This document shows positions 34,408 through 43,953 of a stretch of DNA of 64,000 bases, piece by piece. The DNA lies in NCBI GenBank assembly GCA_942490985.1, contig CALNYW010000003.1, forward strand, positions 1 through 64,000, in the 5' to 3' direction. Within the stretch, counting starts at the first letter, position 1, and each line of letters opens with the position of its first letter. Position numbers and translations under genes: made by a program. The stretch comes from Thiosocius sp942490985 (lineage in GTDB: Bacteria; Pseudomonadota; Gammaproteobacteria; Chromatiales; Chromatiaceae). Under the pieces are notes generated by a model. It was not told where the DNA came from. It was given only the letters and a program-made list of their open reading frames with translations, and searched no databases.

Positions 34408-35652
34408 ATGTCAGATAGAAGGGTAGTGGTCACGGGGCTCGGTCTGGTAGCACCCGTTGGTCTCGACGTCGAAAGCGGCTGGCAAAATATTCTTGCCGGC
34501 AAAAGTGGAATCCAGCCCATCACGCACTTCGATATCGAACCCTTTAGCGTGCGATTTGGCGGGCCGATATATGGCTTCGACATTGAGCAATACATCTCGA
34601 AGAAAGAAGCCCGCAAAATGGATGCGTTCATTCATTACGGGATCGCTGCTGGCGATCAGGCCATCAAAGATAGCGGCATCGAGATCACCGAAGAAAACGC
34701 CAAGCGAATTGGCGTCGCTATTGGATCCGGGATTGGCGGACTGACCGGCATCGAAAGCTCTTTTGGCGCCTACCTGAAGGGTGGGCCCCGTAAAATTTCG
34801 CCATTTTTCGTCCCCGCCAACATCATTAACATGGTCGCGGGTAACCTTTCGATCATGTTCGGACTGAAGGGACCGAACATCTCGATAGTTTCGGCCTGCA
34901 GCACCGGGGCGCATAACATCGGTGATGCGATGCGGATGATTCAATATGGCACCGTCGACATGATGGTCGCCGGTGGCGCCGAAATGGCGACCTCGCCAAC
35001 AGGGCTTGGTGGCTTCGCGGCGGCCCGCGCACTATCCACACGCAACGACGATCCTCAGGCGGCGAGTCGTCCTTGGGACAAAGACCGAGATGGCTTCGTT
35101 CTGAGCGACGGGGCCGGCGTGTTGCTGCTCGAAGAAATGGAGCATGCGAAGGCTCGCGGCGCCAAGATTTATGCGGAATTGGCGGGCTCGGCGATGAACT
35201 CCGACGCTTACCACATGACCTCGCCGTCACCTGATGGCGAGGGCGCGGCAGACTGCATGCGTCTGGCACTTGCCGATGCCGGTATAGACATCGGTAGGGT
35301 CGATTACATCAATGCCCACGGTACCTCAACGCCGGCCGGCGACGTCGCAGAAACGATGGCCGTGAAGGCGGCGTTCGGGGCTCACGCGAAAAAGGTGGCT
35401 GTCAGCTCGACAAAATCAATGACCGGGCACATGCTGGGCGCGGCGGGTGGCGCCGAGGCACTGTTCACGGTGCTGGCGATCCGCGACCAGGTCATGCCGC
35501 CAACCATCAATCTCGATAACCCCGACGAGCAGTGCGATCTGGACTACGTGCCGCATACGGCGCGCCAGGCGAAGGTCGACGTAGCGATCTCCAACTCATT
35601 CGGTTTTGGCGGCACTAACGGTACGCTGGTGTTCCGTCGGTTCGACGGCTAA
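34408..35652 (+). CDS. fabF: Beta-ketoacyl-ACP synthase II
   Basis: A condensing enzyme of 414 residues: VVVTGLGLVAPVG at the start, catalytic C164 in VSACSTGAHN, and the two histidines in NAHGTSTPAGD and SMTGHMLGAAGG, with FGFGGTNGTLVF at the end. It elongates acyl-ACP and controls unsaturated chain length. It follows acpP by 100 bases. Confidence 0.97.
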   Translation: MSDRRVVVTGLGLVAPVGLDVESGWQNILAGKSGIQPITHFDIEPFSVRFGGPIYGFDIEQYISKKEARKMDAFIHYGIAAGDQAIKDSGIEITEENAKRIGVAIGSGIGGLTGIESSFGAYLKGGPRKISPFFVPANIINMVAGNLSIMFGLKGPNISIVSACSTGAHNIGDAMRMIQYGTVDMMVAGGAEMATSPTGLGGFAAARALSTRNDDPQAASRPWDKDRDGFVLSDGAGVLLLEEMEHAKARGAKIYAELAGSAMNSDAYHMTSPSPDGEGAADCMRLALADAGIDIGRVDYINAHGTSTPAGDVAETMAVKAAFGAHAKKVAVSSTKSMTGHMLGAAGGAEALFTVLAIRDQVMPPTINLDNPDEQCDLDYVPHTARQAKVDVAISNSFGFGGTNGTLVFRRFDG

Positions 35653-35776
35653 AGCCCGCTTTCCAATCGAGGGTCTGAAAACCAGCCCTTTCGATTGGCG
35701 GTTGGATGCCCAGCGATCATCCCCCAGCCTGCCAGACCGAGACTTTGGTTCCTCATACAGCCCGAGGTAGTCAACG

Positions 35777-36622
35777 ATGTCGGACGTAACCTGGCTCGTT
35801 GGCAATGAACTTCCAGGGTCCTGGTCCAGCGAGCGAGCCTGCCAGTTTGGCGACGGTCTCTTCGAAACATTGGCCGTCATTGAAGGATCGCCCTGTCTGT
35901 GGTCTCAGCATGTGCAACGCCTGCTGCTGGGCTGCGAACGTCTCAGCCTGCCAAAACCCGACACCAGTCGCCTAGAACGAGAGTGCGCCCAGATCTGCAA
36001 AGATGTGGAGCAGGCCGTGTTGAAGATCTTTTGGACGGCTGGCAATTCGCTGCGCGGCTATCGCCGACCTGCAGAGGTAAAACCCACCTGTCTGCTCCAG
36101 ATCTCCCCCTGGATGCGTCCTGCTGACCGTGACACATGGCGCTTAACACTATGCAATCATCGGCTGAGCGAGAATCCGGTGTTGGCCGGGATCAAGCATC
36201 TCAATCGACTGGATCAAGTGCTTGGGCGGAACGAGTGGCTCGAACAAGATATCGATGAAGGCCTGATGCGAAGTCAAGACGGCAGCGTAGTGTGCGGCAC
36301 CATGAGTAATATCGTCGTTGAACGCGCAGGCCAATTGATGACGCCGGCGATCAAGGGTGCTGGCGTGTACGGCGTAGTCCGCGACTGTTTGCTTGAGCAG
36401 GGACAGCGGCACAACATGCCTGTGCAGGTGGGGGAATTGCTCGTTTCTGACGTTCAAGCTGCCGACGCGGTGTACATGATGAATGCCCTCATTGGTGTTC
36501 GACGAGTGTCACGGTTCGATGATGTGAATTTTGATCCTGACCGTCCATCTCCAACCTTGATCGACAGCGTTCGCCGGTTGGTGTTCAGACCAACGTTCGG
36601 CGCAGGCGAAAAGTCCACATGA
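35777..36622 (+). CDS. pabC: Aminodeoxychorismate lyase
   Basis: A fold-type IV PLP enzyme releasing p-aminobenzoate for folate. The PLP lysine is in LAGIKHLNRLDQVL; GDGLFETLAV near the start and GVYGVVRDCLLE later fit the family. It lies between fabF and mltG, its usual place, and overlaps mltG by 4 bases. The 124 bases before it hold an inverted repeat (CCAATCGA/TCGATTGG) of unknown role. Confidence 0.92.
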   Translation: MSDVTWLVGNELPGSWSSERACQFGDGLFETLAVIEGSPCLWSQHVQRLLLGCERLSLPKPDTSRLERECAQICKDVEQAVLKIFWTAGNSLRGYRRPAEVKPTCLLQISPWMRPADRDTWRLTLCNHRLSENPVLAGIKHLNRLDQVLGRNEWLEQDIDEGLMRSQDGSVVCGTMSNIVVERAGQLMTPAIKGAGVYGVVRDCLLEQGQRHNMPVQVGELLVSDVQAADAVYMMNALIGVRRVSRFDDVNFDPDRPSPTLIDSVRRLVFRPTFGAGEKST

Positions 36623-37614
36623 ACCGCGTGCTGGGTATTCTGTTGTTGCTCGGCAGTCTTGGGGCGGCCTGGATTTGGATGCAGATTGATGCATTTCTCA
36701 CCCAACCGTTGGCGGTGCCAGAATCCGGCATCGTGGTAACAGTGCCAAAGGGCACGACATTGGCTGCCGTGGCACGTGATCTTGCAGCACAAAAGGTATT
36801 GGGAGATGCCCGCCACCTGGAATGGTACGGGCGCTACACAGGTCAAGCGAGCCAGATTCGTGCTGGCGAGTATCGCCTGGAACCAGGCCTGATACCTGAT
36901 TCATTACTGGCTCTGCTGGTTTCCGGCCGCTCCATCACCTATAGCCTGACGCTGGTTGAAGGCTGGAATATTCGACAGATTAGGACTGCGGTCGCCGCGC
37001 ACGAAGCATTGACCCATACGCTGGGCGAGGTCGACGATGCGGAACTGATGGCGATGCTTGGTCGGCCGGATGAGCACCCCGAAGGCAGATTTTTCCCTGA
37101 CACCTATCAATTCACGCGTGGAACCAGCGATCTGGAATTCTTACGTCGTGCGATGCTAACCATGGATCGTGAGCTGGCGACAGCCTGGGAAAATCGCTCG
37201 GATGATGCACCGCTCAAGACCCCCTACGAGGCACTTATCCTGGCCTCCATCATCGAAAAGGAGACCGGGCAGGCCGGCGAAAGGTCCGAAATCGCCGGTG
37301 TATTTGCCAGGCGTTTGCGAAAAGGGATGAAACTCCAAACAGACCCCACGGTTATTTACGGTATGGGCGAGCGTTTCGATGGCAATATCCGGCGCAAAGA
37401 CCTGCGCGAAGACACGCCCTATAACACCTACGTCCATAAAGGCCTGCCGCCAACACCCATCTGTATGCCGGGGCGTGCCGCGCTCGAGGCCGCCGTTGCC
37501 CCTGCCGCGGGGAAGGCGTTGTTTTTTGTTTCGAGGGGCGATGGTTCGCATGTCTTCTCCGAGACTCTCAAGCAGCACAATGCGGCCGTCCGCAAGTACC
37601 AACTAAAAAAATGA
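36619..37614 (+). CDS. mltG: Endolytic murein transglycosylase MltG
   Basis: One N-terminal membrane helix (about 5-22) is followed by a LysM-like region (VPKGTTLAAVARDLAAQKV) and the YceG domain with the catalytic glutamate in LASIIEKETGQAGER, LQTDPTVIYG and the late TPICMPGRAALEAAVAP. It cuts new glycan strands and sets their length. It overlaps pabC and tmk by 4 bases on each side. Confidence 0.94.
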   Translation: MNRVLGILLLLGSLGAAWIWMQIDAFLTQPLAVPESGIVVTVPKGTTLAAVARDLAAQKVLGDARHLEWYGRYTGQASQIRAGEYRLEPGLIPDSLLALLVSGRSITYSLTLVEGWNIRQIRTAVAAHEALTHTLGEVDDAELMAMLGRPDEHPEGRFFPDTYQFTRGTSDLEFLRRAMLTMDRELATAWENRSDDAPLKTPYEALILASIIEKETGQAGERSEIAGVFARRLRKGMKLQTDPTVIYGMGERFDGNIRRKDLREDTPYNTYVHKGLPPTPICMPGRAALEAAVAPAAGKALFFVSRGDGSHVFSETLKQHNAAVRKYQLKK

Positions 37615-38240
37615 CCGGACGCTTCATCACGGTGGAGGGCATCGAGGGCGCAGGCAAGAGCAGCTGCATGAAACTCCTCGAAAAAACGATTCGAACGCAG
37701 GGATACGATGTGTTGGCCACCCGAGAGCCGGGCGGCACCTCGCTCGGAGAAGAACTACGCGCATTGTTACTGGGACATCGGCACGATGGTATGGCGGAAG
37801 ACACCGAGCTGTTGTTGATGTTCGCGGCCCGGGCTGAGCATTTGCGTGCCAAGATCGAACCCGCCCTGCGAGCCGGCCGTTGGGTGCTTTGCGATCGCTT
37901 CACTGACGCAACCTACGCGTATCAGGGCTACGGTCGGGGAATCGCGACAGCCCGTATTGCTACCTTGGAGGCATGGGTGCAGGGTGATCGTCGGCCCGAC
38001 CTGACGCTGTTGTTGGATTTGCCGGTCGAACTTGGCATTGAACGGGCGGGCAAACGCTCAGCCCCCGACCGCTTTGAGCGTGAGGCGCTGGCATTCTTCG
38101 AACGGGTCCGGGCAGGGTATCTTGCACTGGCTAAGGCCGCGCCTCGACGCTACCGTATTATCGATGCGAGCCGTTCGCTGCCGGATGTCTCGGAGCAAAT
38201 TCGGCAAGCTGTCGCAAGCTACCTTGAAACCGTGAGATGA
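37611..38240 (+). CDS. tmk: Thymidylate kinase
   Basis: TMP kinase of 209 residues with P-loop VEGIEGAGKSS near 8-18, the DR(Y/F) motif in LCDRFTDATYAYQGYGRG and LDLPVELGIERAGKR, the lid. It makes dTDP. It overlaps holB by 4 bases, in the usual tmk-holB pairing. Confidence 0.95.
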   Translation: MTGRFITVEGIEGAGKSSCMKLLEKTIRTQGYDVLATREPGGTSLGEELRALLLGHRHDGMAEDTELLLMFAARAEHLRAKIEPALRAGRWVLCDRFTDATYAYQGYGRGIATARIATLEAWVQGDRRPDLTLLLDLPVELGIERAGKRSAPDRFEREALAFFERVRAGYLALAKAAPRRYRIIDASRSLPDVSEQIRQAVASYLETVR

Positions 38241-39241
38241 CATCGACGGAACGCCTTTCGTGGCATGCTGAAAGCTGGTCGCGTTTTACCGAATCACGCC
38301 GAGCCGATCGTTTGCCTCACGCTATTTTGCTGCGTGGCCCGGAGGGCCTCGGCAAAACCCTTTTTGCGCGGCGCATCGCGGCCAGTCTGTTGTGCACGAC
38401 ACCACAAAGCGATGGAGATGCCTGCGGCGCATGCCGGGCCTGCCGCCAACATGCAGTGGGCAGTCATCCCGATTCCCATTGGCTGGCACCTGACGAACCC
38501 GGACGTCAGATCAAGATTGACGCGGTCCGGGCGTTGACGGCAAAAAGTGTCCTGGCCGCGCAGCCAGAAGGCTATCGTGTCTGCGTTATCACCCCAGCTG
38601 ACGGGCTAAATCGTTCTGCCGCCAATGCCTTGCTGAAGACGCTAGAGGAACCGACGCCGCGGACCGTTCTGATACTGGTCTCCTCGCATCCGGATCGGCT
38701 GCCTGGCACGATCAGGAGCCGTTGCCAAATGATTTCCTTTCGCGTTCCACCAGCCCTGGATGTCACCCACTGGCTGAGCGAAAACTTGGCCGACAGGCCA
38801 CCGGAAAAGATTCAGGAGCTGCTGACTCTCGCCGGCGGGTCGCCTTTGCGTGCGCTCGTCGCTGCTGAAGAGGACTGGATTGATACCGGAAAGCGATTGG
38901 TTGAGGACCTGGGTGCACTTAAACGACGGGACTGTAATCCGATACAACTGCTTGAGAAATGGGAAGAACTGCCGTTAAACGCTGTGAATGCTGGATTGAA
39001 AAGATTGGTCAATGACCTGGTCAAGCTGGCGACTGGCCTCGCAGACGGCAGAATTCTGCACGTTGGGCTGCGGTGGGAGTTGCAAAGCCTTGCCGAGGGC
39101 ATAGACTTGCGCGATATGTTCCGCTTGGCCGATTTGCTGTCTGAGGCAGACCGTGCCGCGGCCAACAACGCGAACGCCCAGATGACGCTGGAAAACCTGG
39201 TGAACTGCTGGTTGCAGATCACCCGACCAGGAGGCCGATGA
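38237..39241 (+). CDS. holB: DNA polymerase III subunit delta'
   Basis: A clamp-loader AAA+ protein of 334 residues: a modified Walker A GPEGLGKT, a zinc module with CTTPQSDGDACGACRACRQH, sensor LNRSAANALLKTLEEP, and the SRC-type arginine motif IRSRCQMISF. It completes the clamp loader with HolA and DnaX. It precedes pilZ by one base. Confidence 0.94.
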   Translation: MTSTERLSWHAESWSRFTESRRADRLPHAILLRGPEGLGKTLFARRIAASLLCTTPQSDGDACGACRACRQHAVGSHPDSHWLAPDEPGRQIKIDAVRALTAKSVLAAQPEGYRVCVITPADGLNRSAANALLKTLEEPTPRTVLILVSSHPDRLPGTIRSRCQMISFRVPPALDVTHWLSENLADRPPEKIQELLTLAGGSPLRALVAAEEDWIDTGKRLVEDLGALKRRDCNPIQLLEKWEELPLNAVNAGLKRLVNDLVKLATGLADGRILHVGLRWELQSLAEGIDLRDMFRLADLLSEADRAAANNANAQMTLENLVNCWLQITRPGGR

Positions 39242-39242
39242 G

Positions 39243-39602
39243 ATGTCTGTGCCCAATATGCCGCGAGCCCGCCAGGGCATTCTGTCACTGACGATCAAAG
39301 ACAAAAATGCGCTTTACGCGGCCTATATGCAATTCGTCAAGAATGGCGGCCTGTTTATCCCCACCAGTAAAAAATACAAAATTGGCGACGAAGTGTTCAT
39401 GCTATTAACCCTCATGGAAGAAACGGAAAGACTGCCTGTCGCGGGACGTATCATCTGGATTACTCCAGTTGGGGCGGAAGGCAATCGCGCAGCGGGCATA
39501 GGTGTTCAGTTCAGCGATCAGGATGGGGGCATGGCCCGCAACAAGATCGAAGGCTATCTCGCCGGCGCACTAAAATCCGACCGCCCGACGCACACGATGT
39601 AA
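39243..39602 (+). CDS. pilZ: PilZ domain protein (type IV pilus biogenesis type)
   Basis: The 119-residue single-domain protein has GILSLTIKDKNALYAAYM, NGGLFIPTSKKYKIGDEVF and AGRIIWITPVGAEGNRAAGIG, closely matching PilZ proper. The RxxxR motif needed for cyclic-di-GMP binding is absent, as in classical PilZ. Its place after holB is conserved among gammaproteobacteria that make type IV pili. Confidence 0.92.
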   Translation: MSVPNMPRARQGILSLTIKDKNALYAAYMQFVKNGGLFIPTSKKYKIGDEVFMLLTLMEETERLPVAGRIIWITPVGAEGNRAAGIGVQFSDQDGGMARNKIEGYLAGALKSDRPTHTM

Positions 39603-39619
39603 TTAGCGGACGGCTCCAA

Positions 39620-40399
39620 ATGTTGGTTGATTCTCACTGCCACCTCGACCGGGTGGACCTCGCACCCTATTCGAATGATTTCTCACAGCTCGTCACTGCC
39701 ACGCGCAGTGCCGGCGTCGAGCACATGCTGTGCGTCTCGATCGATCTCGAGTCCTACCCGACCATGCTTGGGCTGGTCGAGGATTACCCGGATATCTCGG
39801 TTTCGGTTGGCGTCCATCCCTGTGATTTCGACCGGCGTGAGCCGAACGTCGCTGAACTGGCGGCGCTGGCGAAGCACCCGAAAAACGTCGCAATCGGCGA
39901 AACGGGGCTGGATTATTTCCGTGCCGACGGCGATATGGCTTGGCAGCGCAAGCGGTTCAGGACCCACATCCGCGCTGCCAAACTCGCCAATAAACCGCTC
40001 ATCATCCACACCCGGGACGCACGGGAAGACACGATTGCAATTCTGCAGGAGGAGGGGGCCGAGGCCGTCGGCGGTGTTATGCACTGTTTCACCGAGACCT
40101 GGCCGATGGCGCGCGCAGCGTTGGCCCTGAACTTCTACATCTCTTTTTCCGGAATCGTTACGTTCAAGAATGCTGCGGAACTGCGGGACGTCGCCAAGCA
40201 AGTGCCACTCGACCGGCTGTTGATCGAGACTGATTCGCCCTATCTCGCGCCGGTACCTTTCAGGGGGAAGCCTAATGAGCCCCGCCATGTCGCCAAAGTA
40301 GCCGAAACGATCGCCGCGCTTCGCGACATATCGGTCGAAGACCTGGCCCAGCAGTCACGCGACAATTACTACCGATTGTTCGGCAAACCAGTCATCTGA
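39620..40399 (+). CDS. TatD family metal-dependent deoxyribonuclease
   Basis: The metal-binding set of the amidohydrolase fold is complete: DSHCHLD near 4, GETGLDYF near 93, IIHTRDA near 130, MHCFTE near 154 and ETDSPYLAP near 204. It belongs to the YcfH branch next to pilZ and holB. The proposed activity is 3'-5' nuclease on DNA; the true substrate in this branch is not settled. Confidence 0.92.
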   Translation: MLVDSHCHLDRVDLAPYSNDFSQLVTATRSAGVEHMLCVSIDLESYPTMLGLVEDYPDISVSVGVHPCDFDRREPNVAELAALAKHPKNVAIGETGLDYFRADGDMAWQRKRFRTHIRAAKLANKPLIIHTRDAREDTIAILQEEGAEAVGGVMHCFTETWPMARAALALNFYISFSGIVTFKNAAELRDVAKQVPLDRLLIETDSPYLAPVPFRGKPNEPRHVAKVAETIAALRDISVEDLAQQSRDNYYRLFGKPVI

Positions 40400-40425
40400 A
40401 CCGATCCGTCTGGCAAGGAGTGCCA

Positions 40426-40863
40426 ATGCAGTGTTACATCGAACTGCCGGTAAGTCGCTGGGAGATCTGGGGTAGCGCGGTGGTTGTGGTCAGCGTGCTT
40501 GGCCTGATCGCTGTCAGCCCGATCGAACCGGCCTATCGTGCAATATTGGCGACAGCGGCTTTACTGATCGCGGGTTTCCAGGTCGGGCGCTATTTTTCAC
40601 AGCGGCCACATGCCCTGCAGGTCGATGTCGCGGGGCAATGGGTGCTGCACACGAGACCTGGCCGCGTCACCCCTGTTCAGCGTCTGACGCCCGGCATTGT
40701 TGAACCCTGGTTGGTCTCATTGCGTTGTCGCACAGGGTCTGGAAATCGGCTTGACCTTGTCGTCCCGGGTTCGGTGATCTCTGCGCAACAGCATTGGCGC
40801 TTGAGACGCGAAATCCTCGGCTTCCGCTCATCCGACAATCAGCCGGGGGGCCGGTTGGGCTGA
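40426..40863 (+). CDS. YgfX/CptA-like membrane protein
   Basis: The start MQCYIELPVSRWEIWGS is preferred. Two membrane helices (about 15-60) are followed by a soluble beta-rich domain (LQVDVAGQWVLHT, RLDLVVPGSV, WRLRREILGF). This layout fits the YgfX family, sometimes described as the toxin CptA and found beside nadB or sdhE in gammaproteobacteria. The expected partner sdhE/cptB is not in the window. It converges on nadB with 3 bases between stops. Confidence 0.65.
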   Translation: MQCYIELPVSRWEIWGSAVVVVSVLGLIAVSPIEPAYRAILATAALLIAGFQVGRYFSQRPHALQVDVAGQWVLHTRPGRVTPVQRLTPGIVEPWLVSLRCRTGSGNRLDLVVPGSVISAQQHWRLRREILGFRSSDNQPGGRLG

Positions 40864-40866
40864 GCG

Positions 40867-42534
40867 TCAATCAGTCGATGACCTTGGCAGATAATTGTCG
40901 GGGATCAACTCGGTCGGCGCTTTTTGGCTTGGATCTTGTTCGGGGAAATCAATGTTGTAGTGCAAGCCGCGGCTTTCACGCCGGCGTTGCGCGCTCTGGA
41001 TGATCAGAGCGGCCACATCGACCAAATTGCGCAGTTCCAGCAAGTCGTTGGAGATCCGGAAATTGCCGTAGTACTCGTTGATCTCCAGTCTGAGCAAATC
41101 GACGCGTCGTCGGGCACGCTGCAAGCGCTTGTTACTGCGTACGATGCCCACATAATCCCACATGAATCGCCGCAGTTCTTCCCAGTTGTGGGATACCACT
41201 ACTTCCTCGTCCGAGTCGGTCACGCGGCTTTCATCCCAAGGCGGGATATCGATCGCCGAGTGCCCGGTCGAACCAAGCGTCTCGACGATGTGCTTGACCG
41301 CCATCTCACCAAACACCAGGCACTCCAACAGTGAGTTGCTGGCCATCCGGTTGGCGCCGTGTAAACCGGTGTATGCGGTCTCGCCAATCGCATAAAGCCC
41401 TTGGACATCGGTCTGCGCGGAATGATCGGTCATCACGCCACCGCAGGTGTAGTGGGCCGCCGGCACCACGGGCAGTGGATCTTTTCGCATATCGAAGCCG
41501 AGTTCCAGGCAACGCCGATGAATCGTCGGAAACAGGCGCTCGATTTCCCCAGCCGGTTTGTGGCTGATGTCGAGGTAGACGCAGTCGATACCCAAACGCT
41601 TCATCTCGTGGTCGATCGCGCGTGCAACGATGTCACGCGGTGCGAGTTCGGCACGGTCATCGAAGCGTTCCATGAATCGCGTCCCATCTGGCAGGAGTAG
41701 ACGACCGCCTTCGCCGCGAACTGCCTCGCTGATCAGAAACGATTTTGCTTCCGGGTGATACAAGCAGGTCGGGTGGAACTGGATGAACTCCATGTTCGCG
41801 ACACGGCAACCGGCCCGCCATGCCATAGCGATACCGTCGCCCGTCGCGACATCCGGGTTGCTGGTGTAAAGATAGACTTTGCTGGCGCCACCGGTCGCCA
41901 GAACGACGCATCGGGCCGCCAAGCCGACGACTGTGTCGTCGGGGACATTGAGCAGATAGGCACCGTGGCAGCGACGAACGCGGCAATCGCCATCCGCGTG
42001 CTCTTCCGCAATCAGGTCGACCGCGATGTGATGCTCGAACACCGAAATATTGGGATGTCCGTCTAATTGACTGACAAGGGTCGACTCAACCGCATGGCCA
42101 GTCGCATCAGCGGCGTGCACGACGCGTCGGTGGCTATGGCCGCCTTCGCGAGTCAGGTGATAGCCGGAATCGCCGGTTGCCGGACTGCGGGTAAACTGCA
42201 CGCCTTCTTGGAACAACCACCTGATGTTGTCAGGACCGTGCTCGACCACCTGTCGGACAGTCGCCTCACTGCACAGGCCGGCACCGGCATTCAGCGTATC
42301 TTCGACGTGAGAATCGATCGAGTCGCGCCCGTCAAGCACGGCCGAGATACCGCCTTGGGCGTAGAGGGTGTTACCTTCCTGTAGGTCCCGCTTGGCAACC
42401 AGGGCGACGCGGACGTTGGCGGGTAAACGAAGCGCAAGACTCAGGCCGGCAGCACCGCTGCCAATCACCAGGACATCGAATTCACTGGTGCCGGTAGGGT
42501 TCGATCCATTGATGGCGCGGGTTCGAGTAGCCAT
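40867..42534 (-). CDS. nadB: L-aspartate oxidase
   Basis: The start MATRTRAINGSNPTG at 42534 is chosen; a longer frame to 42651 would run into the rpoE promoter region. FAD binding is by VLVIGSGAAGLSLAL, followed by NTLYAQGGISAVLD, HSHRRVVHAADATGH, the active-site stretch EFIQFHPTCLYHPEA, and HYTCGGVMTDHSAQT. It oxidises aspartate to iminoaspartate for NAD. It is divergent from the sigma-E operon, the standard arrangement. Confidence 0.95.
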   Translation of the reverse strand: MATRTRAINGSNPTGTSEFDVLVIGSGAAGLSLALRLPANVRVALVAKRDLQEGNTLYAQGGISAVLDGRDSIDSHVEDTLNAGAGLCSEATVRQVVEHGPDNIRWLFQEGVQFTRSPATGDSGYHLTREGGHSHRRVVHAADATGHAVESTLVSQLDGHPNISVFEHHIAVDLIAEEHADGDCRVRRCHGAYLLNVPDDTVVGLAARCVVLATGGASKVYLYTSNPDVATGDGIAMAWRAGCRVANMEFIQFHPTCLYHPEAKSFLISEAVRGEGGRLLLPDGTRFMERFDDRAELAPRDIVARAIDHEMKRLGIDCVYLDISHKPAGEIERLFPTIHRRCLELGFDMRKDPLPVVPAAHYTCGGVMTDHSAQTDVQGLYAIGETAYTGLHGANRMASNSLLECLVFGEMAVKHIVETLGSTGHSAIDIPPWDESRVTDSDEEVVVSHNWEELRRFMWDYVGIVRSNKRLQRARRRVDLLRLEINEYYGNFRISNDLLELRNLVDVAALIIQSAQRRRESRGLHYNIDFPEQDPSQKAPTELIPDNYLPRSSTD

Positions 42535-42683
42535 AATCACGCACCAGTTTCCAATTACCGCGATGTGGGTCGGAGCGCTAGAGATTAGCCGCTGGCTACA
42601 TCGCACGTCACGCGCGTTGTGTATTCTGGCGCCGTCAATCGAAGATAACAAAGACTAACTTGCGCCAGATCATAATTTCCCGC

Positions 42684-42710
42684 GAACTTCCCGGTATTGA
42701 TGCGGTCAAC
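42684..42710 (+). promoter_or_regulatory. Sigma-E-type autoregulatory promoter of rpoE
   Basis: GAACTT (42684-42689) and TCAAC (42706-42710) are 16 bases apart, close to the known RpoE consensus GGAACTT-N15/16-TCAAA. A start near 42717 gives a leader of about 44 bases with GGAGG before the rpoE TTG start. Confidence 0.65.
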
Positions 42711-42760
42711 ATCGCAGAGCCGCTTGTGCACACACGCCCGAGCGGCGGTGGAGGTCTACG

Positions 42761-43345
42761 TTGACCTCGGAAAAAGCCGCCGATCAGGCGCTGGTTGAAC
42801 GTGTTCAGCGCGGCGACAAGAAGGCGTTTGATGTGCTGGTGCTCAAATACCAGCACAAAGTCGCGAACCTGATCTCTCGCTATGTCAGAGATCAGGCGGA
42901 GGTGTTGGATGTCACTCAAGAAGCGTTCATCAAGGCATATCGTGCTTTACCAAAGTTTCGCGGCGACAGTGCGTTCTACACCTGGCTTTATCGGGTAGCG
43001 ATTAACACGGCAAAGAATCATCTTGCCGCGCAGTCCCGACGACCGCCGGGCGACGATATAGAGGCGGAAACGGCTGAGCAGATGGACTTAGGAACTCGCC
43101 TCAAGGAAGGCGACACACCTGAGCGGATGGCCCTGCAAGGCGAGATAGCAGAGACAGTACAGCAGGCGTTGGATGAATTACCCGACGACCTGCGAACAGC
43201 GATAACGCTGCGGGAGCTGGAGGGGTTGAGTTACGACGAGATCGCCCAAGCCATGGATTGCCCGATCGGTACTGTCCGGTCGCGCATTTTCCGGGCGCGG
43301 GAGGCGATCGACACGAAACTGCGGCCATTGCTCGAGGGTGGATGA
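42761..43345 (+). CDS. rpoE: RNA polymerase sigma factor RpoE
   Basis: An ECF sigma factor starting at a TTG with GGAGG 9 bases upstream. Region 2 includes VLKYQHKVANLISRYVRDQ, DVTQEAFIKAYRALPKF and FYTWLYRVAINTAKNHL; region 4 has LRTAITLRELEGLSYDEIA and GTVRSRIFRAREAID. It runs the envelope stress response and heads rpoE-rseA-rseB-rseC-degP. Confidence 0.96.
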   Translation: MTSEKAADQALVERVQRGDKKAFDVLVLKYQHKVANLISRYVRDQAEVLDVTQEAFIKAYRALPKFRGDSAFYTWLYRVAINTAKNHLAAQSRRPPGDDIEAETAEQMDLGTRLKEGDTPERMALQGEIAETVQQALDELPDDLRTAITLRELEGLSYDEIAQAMDCPIGTVRSRIFRAREAIDTKLRPLLEGG

Positions 43346-43365
43346 ACGATGAGGGTTGAAACGCG

Positions 43366-43953
43366 ATGAAAGATCAATTTGCGGAACAGCTATCGGCCTT
43401 GTTGGACGGTGAGCTCGACACACACGAGCAAGACCGTACCGTCTCGAGGCTCTTGGACGACGACGCAGCGATGGGCAAGTTTGGTCGTTATCAATTAGTT
43501 GGTGACATGGTACGCGGTGAGTCCCGCGTGCTGGCCACCGGGATCAGCCGCAGCGTCAGCGCAGCGCTCGCCGACGAGCCAACGGTACTGGCCCCCCCCA
43601 GGCGGGCCTGGCGCTGGGCAAAACCGGCGGCAGGTATCGCCGTGGCGGCCTCGGTTGCAGTCGCTGCAGTTGTCATCGCGCCTGGATTCATGCAACAAAC
43701 CGGGGTCGTTGATTCAACGCCGGCCATTGTCGTCGCACAACCGGAGAAGCCGATCCAGTTAGTGGCATCCGGCAATGTTGCTTCGCCCGCTGGCCGGCAG
43801 GCGGTGTCTTCCTCAGGGCAATGGCAGACTTTGGACGCCGAGCTCAGTGACCGCCTCAACCGCCTGGTGATCGAACACCACGAGTTTGGCGGACGCACGG
43901 GGATTAAGGGCCCTGTCGCTCACATCGGGCTAGTCAACTATGCGGGTCGCTGA
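43366..43953 (+). CDS. rseA: Anti-sigma-E factor RseA
   Basis: The N-terminal sigma-binding domain MKDQFAEQLSALLDGELDTH and GKFGRYQLVGDMVRGE, a single membrane helix near 90-110 (AGIAVAASVAVAAVVIAPG), and a periplasmic part match RseA/MucA. It holds sigma-E at the membrane until proteolysis. It overlaps rseB by 14 bases. Confidence 0.92.
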   Translation: MKDQFAEQLSALLDGELDTHEQDRTVSRLLDDDAAMGKFGRYQLVGDMVRGESRVLATGISRSVSAALADEPTVLAPPRRAWRWAKPAAGIAVAASVAVAAVVIAPGFMQQTGVVDSTPAIVVAQPEKPIQLVASGNVASPAGRQAVSSSGQWQTLDAELSDRLNRLVIEHHEFGGRTGIKGPVAHIGLVNYAGR

